Translations under genes and position numbers: made by a program
In this document: in pieces, positions 34,368 through 39,027 of the stretch
Layout of the letters: every line of letters begins with the position of its first letter
Numbering within the stretch: position 1 is the stretch's first letter
Notes under the pieces: generated by a model
Database searches by the model: none
Told to the model about the DNA's origin: nothing
Seen by the model: the letters and a program-made list of their open reading frames with translations, nothing else
DNA from: Pseudomonadota bacterium
GTDB taxonomy: Bacteria; Pseudomonadota; Gammaproteobacteria; Steroidobacterales; Steroidobacteraceae
Direction of reading: 5' to 3'
Assembly: GCA_023428645.1 (NCBI GenBank)
Contig: JAEYXD010000045.1
Span: 1-39,027 of the forward strand
DNA: 39,027 nucleotides

Positions 34368-35243
34368 ATGAGCAAGTCCATCCTGCGCGAGAAGTTGTCG
34401 AAGAAGGAATTCTTCGTCGCCCCCGGCATCCACGACATGATCACGGCGGTGCTGGCGAAAGACATTGGCTTCGATGTCGTTTACGGCACGGGCTACTGGC
34501 TCGTCGCGTCGACGCTCGGGCTGCCCGACGCGGGCATCGCGTCGGTGACGCAAATGACCGATCGCATGGCGACGCTCGTCGCGACCTCCGGCGGCGCGGT
34601 GATCGCCGATGCGGATACCGGCTACGGCGGCCTTCTCAACGTGCATCACACGGTGCGCGCGTACGAGAAGGCGGGTGTCGCCGCGATTCAGATCGAAGAT
34701 CAAGAGTTTCCGAAGAAGTGCGGTCATACGCCGCACAAGCGCGTCGTGCCGATCGAGGCGATGGTCGAGAAGATCAAGGTCGCGTGCGATGCGCGCAGCG
34801 ATTCGAACTTCCTCGTCATCGCGCGCAGCGATGCGAAGCAGAGCGAGGGCCTCGACGCGATGATGAAGCGCCTCGAAGCCTACGCGGCGGCCGGCGCCGA
34901 CGTGCTGTTTCCGGAGGCGCTCACGTCGAAGGACGAGATGCGCAAGGTATGCGCGGCGTTCGACACGCCGCTGGTCGCGAACATGGCGTCGGGCGGCGTG
35001 ACGCCGATCCTGCCCGCGAAGGAGCTCGAGGAACTTGGCTTCTCGCTCGCGATCTTTCCTGCGATGACCGCGCTCGCCGCGGCAGCCGCGTCCTACAAGG
35101 CGCTGGCGCATCTCAAGGACCGAGGCGAGGGCACGTGTCCTGACGTGCCGCTGTTCGATTTCAAGCGCTTCTGCCAGCTCATCGGCTTCGAAGAAGTCTG
35201 GGCGTTCGAGCGCAAATGGGCGTCCCCCTCCCTTAACGATTGA
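34368..35243 (+). CDS. Isocitrate-lyase/PEP-mutase superfamily C-C lyase
   Basis: A 291-residue TIM-barrel enzyme of 2-methylisocitrate-lyase length. Mg ligands are D81 and D83 in DADTGYGG, and the active-site loop reads 'IEDQEFPKKCGH' with C118. The KKCGH form marks lyases (isocitrate, 2-methylisocitrate, dimethylmalate, oxaloacetate-type) rather than phosphonate mutases. It would cleave a 2-hydroxy-dicarboxylate to pyruvate or glyoxylate plus an acid. In nicotinate fermentation an enzyme of this family (2,3-dimethylmalate lyase) follows a LeuCD-like hydratase, and both types are present in this locus. The gene shares the rightward unit with bicupin B and the dehydrogenase. Confidence 0.9.
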   Translation: MSKSILREKLSKKEFFVAPGIHDMITAVLAKDIGFDVVYGTGYWLVASTLGLPDAGIASVTQMTDRMATLVATSGGAVIADADTGYGGLLNVHHTVRAYEKAGVAAIQIEDQEFPKKCGHTPHKRVVPIEAMVEKIKVACDARSDSNFLVIARSDAKQSEGLDAMMKRLEAYAAAGADVLFPEALTSKDEMRKVCAAFDTPLVANMASGGVTPILPAKELEELGFSLAIFPAMTALAAAAASYKALAHLKDRGEGTCPDVPLFDFKRFCQLIGFEEVWAFERKWASPSLND

Positions 35244-35254
35244 TGAGAGTTCAC

Positions 35255-36589
35255 ATGGCCCGATGGTTGAAACGTGGTGCTGACCAACAAACGAAGCAGG
35301 ACGCCGACCGCAAGGTGCGTGAGATCGTCGAGCAGACGCTCGCGGATATCGAAGCGCGCGGCGACGCGGCGGTGCGCGAGCTGTCGATCAAGTTCGATCA
35401 GTGGGATCGAAACAGCTATCGCCTGACGGCGCAGGAGATCGAAGCCTGCGTGGACAGCCTCTCGCCGCAGGATCGCAAGGACATCGAGTTCGCGCAGACC
35501 CAGGTGCGGAACTTCGCGCGGATTCAGCGCGAGAGCATGAAGGATGTCGAAGTCGAGACGCTCCCAGGGGTCGTTCTCGGTCATAAGAATCTGCCGGTCA
35601 ATGCCGCTGGCTGCTATGTGCCCGGCGGCAAGTATCCGCTGCTCGCTTCGGCGCACATGTCGATCATCACCGCGAAGGTCGCGGGTGTGAAACGCGTGAT
35701 CACGTGCGCGCCGCCGTATCGCGGCAAGCTGTCGCCGCAGATCATCGCGGCGCAGGCCATGGCGGGCGCGGATGAGATCTATGCGCTCGGCGGCATCCAG
35801 GCGGTCGGCGCGATGGCGATCGGCACGGCGAGCATCGCGCCCGTCGATATCGTCGTGGGGCCGGGCAACGCGTTCGTCGCGGAGGCGAAGCGCCAGCTGT
35901 TCGGTCGCGTCGGCATCGATCTGCTGGCGGGTCCGACGGAAACGCTCGTCATCGCGGACGAGCACGGCGCGGATGGCGAGTTGTGCGCGACCGATCTGCT
36001 CGGCCAGGCGGAGCACGGGCCCGACAGCCCGGCGGTGCTGCTCACGACCTCGGAAGCGCTCGCGCGCGACACGCTCGCGCAGATCGAGCGCCTGTTGAAG
36101 ATCCTGCCGACCGCGGACATCGCGCGCCAGGCATGGGAGAAGTTCGGCGAGGTGATCGTCGCGGAGAGCGACGAAGAGATGGTGCGGATCGCCGACGAGA
36201 TCGCGTCGGAGCACGTTCAGGTCATGACGCGAGATCCGGATTACTTCCTCGCGAACATGACGAACTACGGCGCCCTGTTCCTGGGCGCGCGGACGAACGT
36301 CTCGTACGGCGACAAGGTGATCGGTACGAACCATACGCTGCCAACGCGTAAAGCGGCTCGTTACACGGGCGGCCTGTGGGTCGGAAAATTCATCAAGACT
36401 TGCACCTACCAGAAGGTGTTGACGGACGCAGCATCGACATTGGTCGGCGAGTACTGCTCGCGCCTCTGCGCGCTCGAAGGATTCTCGGGCCACGGCGAGC
36501 AGGCAAATATCCGAGTGCGTCGCTACGGCGGAAAAGATGTGCCCTATGCGGGCCGAGCCGACGTCGCGACGGGCGGCGAGCAGTCGTGA
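35255..36589 (+). CDS. Histidinol-dehydrogenase-family NAD-dependent dehydrogenase (HpsN-like)
   Basis: A 444-residue enzyme. The ATG at 35255 is preferred because GAGAG lies about 6 bases upstream and the protein then starts MARWLKRG, as in catabolic members; in-frame starts at 35240 and 35243 have no ribosome site. HisD motifs are intact: 'GCYVPGGKYPL', 'GPGNAFVAEAKRQLFG', 'AGPTETLVIAD', 'QAEHGPDSPAVL', SEHVQV, GTNHTLPT and 'GHGEQANIRVRRYGG', including the zinc and acid-base His. No other his gene is near. Catabolic relatives such as sulfopropanediol dehydrogenase HpsN oxidise a primary alcohol in two steps to an acid. Here it likely oxidises an alcohol or aldehyde intermediate. Confidence 0.88.
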   Translation: MARWLKRGADQQTKQDADRKVREIVEQTLADIEARGDAAVRELSIKFDQWDRNSYRLTAQEIEACVDSLSPQDRKDIEFAQTQVRNFARIQRESMKDVEVETLPGVVLGHKNLPVNAAGCYVPGGKYPLLASAHMSIITAKVAGVKRVITCAPPYRGKLSPQIIAAQAMAGADEIYALGGIQAVGAMAIGTASIAPVDIVVGPGNAFVAEAKRQLFGRVGIDLLAGPTETLVIADEHGADGELCATDLLGQAEHGPDSPAVLLTTSEALARDTLAQIERLLKILPTADIARQAWEKFGEVIVAESDEEMVRIADEIASEHVQVMTRDPDYFLANMTNYGALFLGARTNVSYGDKVIGTNHTLPTRKAARYTGGLWVGKFIKTCTYQKVLTDAASTLVGEYCSRLCALEGFSGHGEQANIRVRRYGGKDVPYAGRADVATGGEQS

Positions 36590-36630
36590 GACGACCAGCC
36601 GCGATGACATCAATTGCTTCGAGGAGGTAG

Positions 36631-38973
36631 ATGACGATGCGACGCTCTCATTCATTCGCGGCGGGCGCACTGACGACGGTGCTGCTCGCTCCGACATTCG
36701 CCGCCGCGCAAGATACGGCGGCCTCTCAAGGCGGGCAGGAGGCGGCGCCGATTCTCGAGGAAATCACCGTCACCAGCCGTCGTCGGAGCGAAAGCCTCAC
36801 CGACGTGCCGGTCGCGATCAATGCTGTCGGCACCGCGACCATCGAGGAGCGCGGCATCAGTGACGTGGCTTCGGTCGCGGCGTTGACGCCGGGCCTGGAG
36901 TTCGACAAGGGTGCTTCCCCGGCGGACCTGCGTCCCAGCCTCCGCGGCATCTCGCTGATCGAAGGCCGCTCGAACGTCGCGATGATCGTCGACGGCATCG
37001 ACGTCACCGGTGTATCGCTCAACACGATCATCGGCGGCAGCGGCGCGCAGACGGCGGCGGCGCTCATGGATCTCGAGCGGGTCGAAGTCGTGAAGGGTCC
37101 GCAGGCCGTGTATTTCGGCCGTAGTGCCTTCGCGGGCGCGATTCAGTTCGTGAGCCGCGAGCCGCAGTTCACGCCGGGCGCGAAAGTGTCCGCCGGTATC
37201 GGCGACAGAGGCCGCCGTGAGACGGCGCTGCACGTCACCGGACCGCTCAGCGATTCCGTCGCCGGCAAGCTCTCGGCCGTCTACAACCGGTTCGATGGCT
37301 TCTACGAGAACCCGGGCAATGGCCAGCATCTCGGCGGTCACGAGACGAAAGGGTTCGGCGGCGCGCTGCTGTTCGAAGGTGATGCGCTGCGCGTGAAGAC
37401 GCAACTGAACTACGTCGACGAGGACATCGCACCGGGCGCCGGTTACGTCATGGAACGTCGGGACGTCACGCCGTACGGTGTCAATCGCATCGGCGAGCGG
37501 GACTTCGACAAGTCGCGCGTCGCCATCTCCTCGAACATCAACTACGCCGGCAATCAGTCCGAGACCGTGCGCGGCATCGTCGATGCGTCGCTCGAGCTCA
37601 ACGATCGGTTCAGCCTGCAATCGGTGACCGGCCTGAACAAGGTCGATTCGTGGATCCAGTTCGACTTCGATACGAAGCCGATCAACACGCCCTCGGGCAC
37701 GACGCTGCCGGGCGGCATGCTCAATTGCTTGCCGGGCGATTGCGTCGGCATCTTCGACTTCGACACCGACCTCGAGCAGATCAGTCAGGAGTTGCGACTG
37801 ACATACGATGCGGACAAGCTGCGTGGACTCATCGGCGCGTACTTCTTCAACGAAGACTATCTGGAAATGGATTACACGCGCTTCGTCGGCTCGCAGCCGT
37901 TCGTCACGGGCACGCGTCACGGCATCCCAGGACGCGTGTCGTCGCTGGAGACGGATTCGTATGCGTTCTTCGGCTCGCTCGAATACGACGTGACGGACGC
38001 GCTCACGCTGAGCGGCGAGATGCGCTACAGCCGCGAGAAGATCCGCGGTGAGGCGGCGACGGACTACAACATCCTGCTCCAGACGGGCTCGACGGATCTG
38101 AACTTCCACGGACGCGAGTCGTTCGAGAGCTGGCTGCCGCGGTTCAGCGCCCGCTACGCGCTCACCGACGATGCGAACATCTATGCGAGCGTCGCGAAGG
38201 GCACGAAGCCGGGCGGATTCAATCTCGGCCAGGTGCGTGACGACTTGCGGCCGTTCGGCCAGGAGCAGATCTGGACGTACGAGCTGGGTACGAAGGCCTC
38301 GCTGTTCGACCGTCGTCTGAGCCTCGAAGCGGCCGTCTACTACTCGGATTGGCGCGACGTGCAGGTGACGACGATCTGCTACGGCACGGCGAGCCCGTTC
38401 GGCCCCGAAGCCGAATGCCCGGAGGCGACGGCGGTGAGCCTCAACTACATCATCAACGCGAACAAGGCGACGGTGAAAGGCGCGGAGCTCGGCCTGGAAG
38501 CCCGTGCGACCGACGCGCTCACGATCGGCATGCGCTACGCGTACACGGACTCGGAGTTCGAGGATTTCCTCGCGCGTGACGTGTTCCCGGCGCCGGCCTC
38601 GCCGGTGAATCGCCAGTTCGGCGGCAACCGGATGCCGTTGGTCGCGAAGCATTCGCTGTCCGCGGACGTTCGCTACGAGCAGGATGTCGCCAGTGCGACC
38701 GTCTTCACGGAGCTGTCCGGACGCTATCGTTCGTCGCGCTTCTCGCGCTTCGACAATCGCGTCGAGATCGACAGCAAGACGGTGATGGATGCACGTGTCG
38801 GTGCGAAGCTGACGGACTGGACGGCGACCGTGTTCGTGGACAACGTCTTCGACGATCGGACGCCGGACTTCACGCGCTACTACGGCAACTTCAGCCCGAG
38901 CCAGCCGAACGGCGAATACATCGCTGCCCCCGCGGGCCGCGCCTTCGGCCTGCGCGTCAGCAAGGAGTTCTGA
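36631..38973 (+). CDS. TonB-dependent outer-membrane receptor
   Basis: A 780-residue receptor. A very strong ribosome site, GAGGAGGT at 36621-36628, precedes the ATG. Residues 1-26 are a signal peptide ending near FAAA. The TonB box EEITVTSRR lies at about 43-51. The plug domain follows ('DVPVAINAVG', 'LRPSLRGISL', 'VEVVKGPQAVYFGRSAFAGA'), and then a 22-strand barrel with alternating aromatic strands and a terminal Phe. A Cys pair in 'LNCLPGDC' and another in the 'ICYGT'/'AECPEA' region could be loop disulphides. This 'catecholate/siderophore-like' style is widely used in proteobacteria for uptake of organic nutrients. As last gene of the rightward unit it probably imports the substrate of this pathway. 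Confidence 0.93.
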   Translation: MTMRRSHSFAAGALTTVLLAPTFAAAQDTAASQGGQEAAPILEEITVTSRRRSESLTDVPVAINAVGTATIEERGISDVASVAALTPGLEFDKGASPADLRPSLRGISLIEGRSNVAMIVDGIDVTGVSLNTIIGGSGAQTAAALMDLERVEVVKGPQAVYFGRSAFAGAIQFVSREPQFTPGAKVSAGIGDRGRRETALHVTGPLSDSVAGKLSAVYNRFDGFYENPGNGQHLGGHETKGFGGALLFEGDALRVKTQLNYVDEDIAPGAGYVMERRDVTPYGVNRIGERDFDKSRVAISSNINYAGNQSETVRGIVDASLELNDRFSLQSVTGLNKVDSWIQFDFDTKPINTPSGTTLPGGMLNCLPGDCVGIFDFDTDLEQISQELRLTYDADKLRGLIGAYFFNEDYLEMDYTRFVGSQPFVTGTRHGIPGRVSSLETDSYAFFGSLEYDVTDALTLSGEMRYSREKIRGEAATDYNILLQTGSTDLNFHGRESFESWLPRFSARYALTDDANIYASVAKGTKPGGFNLGQVRDDLRPFGQEQIWTYELGTKASLFDRRLSLEAAVYYSDWRDVQVTTICYGTASPFGPEAECPEATAVSLNYIINANKATVKGAELGLEARATDALTIGMRYAYTDSEFEDFLARDVFPAPASPVNRQFGGNRMPLVAKHSLSADVRYEQDVASATVFTELSGRYRSSRFSRFDNRVEIDSKTVMDARVGAKLTDWTATVFVDNVFDDRTPDFTRYYGNFSPSQPNGEYIAAPAGRAFGLRVSKEF

Positions 38974-38996
38974 TCGAGCGAGTAAGCCTAAGCGGA

Positions 38997-39022
38997 GCGG
39001 CGCGCGGTGTTCCGCGCGCCGC
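38997..39022 (+). terminator. Hairpin terminator after the TonB-dependent receptor
   Basis: GCGGCGCGCGG (38997-39007) pairs perfectly with CCGCGCGCCGC (39012-39022) around a TGTT loop, starting 24 bases after the receptor stop. The stem is very stable, but the window ends 5 bases later, so any T-run cannot be judged. Confidence 0.6.
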
Positions 39023-39027
39023 CTCCG

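Noticed and set aside
35093..38652. Minus-strand open frames of 534 and 666 codons opposite the HisD-like gene and the TonB-dependent receptor
   Set aside because: Antisense shadows of well-supported genes, Arg/Asp-rich with no signal or domain.

Overview
The window is GC-rich, densely coded DNA from a Gram-negative bacterium. A TonB-dependent receptor, an RND-type outer-membrane factor and a two-partner secretion pair all require an outer membrane. The glycoside-hydrolase mix, the receptor style and the catabolic genes suggest a soil or water gammaproteobacterium, perhaps of the Steroidobacter type; that placement is an inference from gene content only. No tRNA, rRNA, CRISPR array, insertion sequence or transcriptional regulator gene was recognised.

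Left part (1-9363): the 3'-truncated gene of an RND outer-membrane lipoprotein (minus strand) is divergent from a sugar cluster. That cluster has a bifunctional HAD phosphoglucomutase/GH65 disaccharide phosphorylase fusion and an exported GH3 beta-glycosidase with an inserted PA14 domain. A small membrane-anchored DUF4124-like protein and an exported alpha/beta hydrolase follow. A strong hairpin at 9339-9363 separates this part from the next transcription unit, which converges on it.

Middle (9374-19071, minus strand): a two-partner secretion operon. A FhaC/ShlB-type transporter (tpsB) is followed 77 bases later by a 2622-residue exoprotein (tpsA). TpsA has an N-terminal filamentous-haemagglutinin secretion domain, a long beta-helix, six YDG modules, seven MBG modules and three more YDG modules. 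A C-terminal tail holds the only two cysteines of the mature protein.

Right part (19495-38973): a large catabolic locus built around a divergent control region at 33434-33594. Leftward runs a tightly packed 12-gene array: MFS transporter, FAD aromatic-type monooxygenase, maleate-isomerase/Asp-Glu-racemase-like protein, bicupin, zinc-type alcohol dehydrogenase, LeuC- and LeuD-like hydro-lyase, isochorismatase-like amidohydrolase, HMG-CoA-lyase-like enzyme, hydantoinase/oxoprolinase A and B, and class III CoA-transferase. Rightward run a second bicupin, an isocitrate-lyase-superfamily C-C lyase, a histidinol-dehydrogenase-family enzyme and a TonB-dependent receptor. Many neighbours overlap by 1-4 bases, which implies co-translation.

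Together the right-hand genes look like a complete route: outer-membrane uptake, inner-membrane uptake, hydroxylation, ring or C-N cleavage, isomerisation/hydration, and CoA activation with C-C cleavage to central metabolites. I do not recognise the exact set as a described pathway, and the substrate cannot be read from sequence alone. An N-containing ring or imide, or a substrate giving a branched dicarboxylate, is my best guess.
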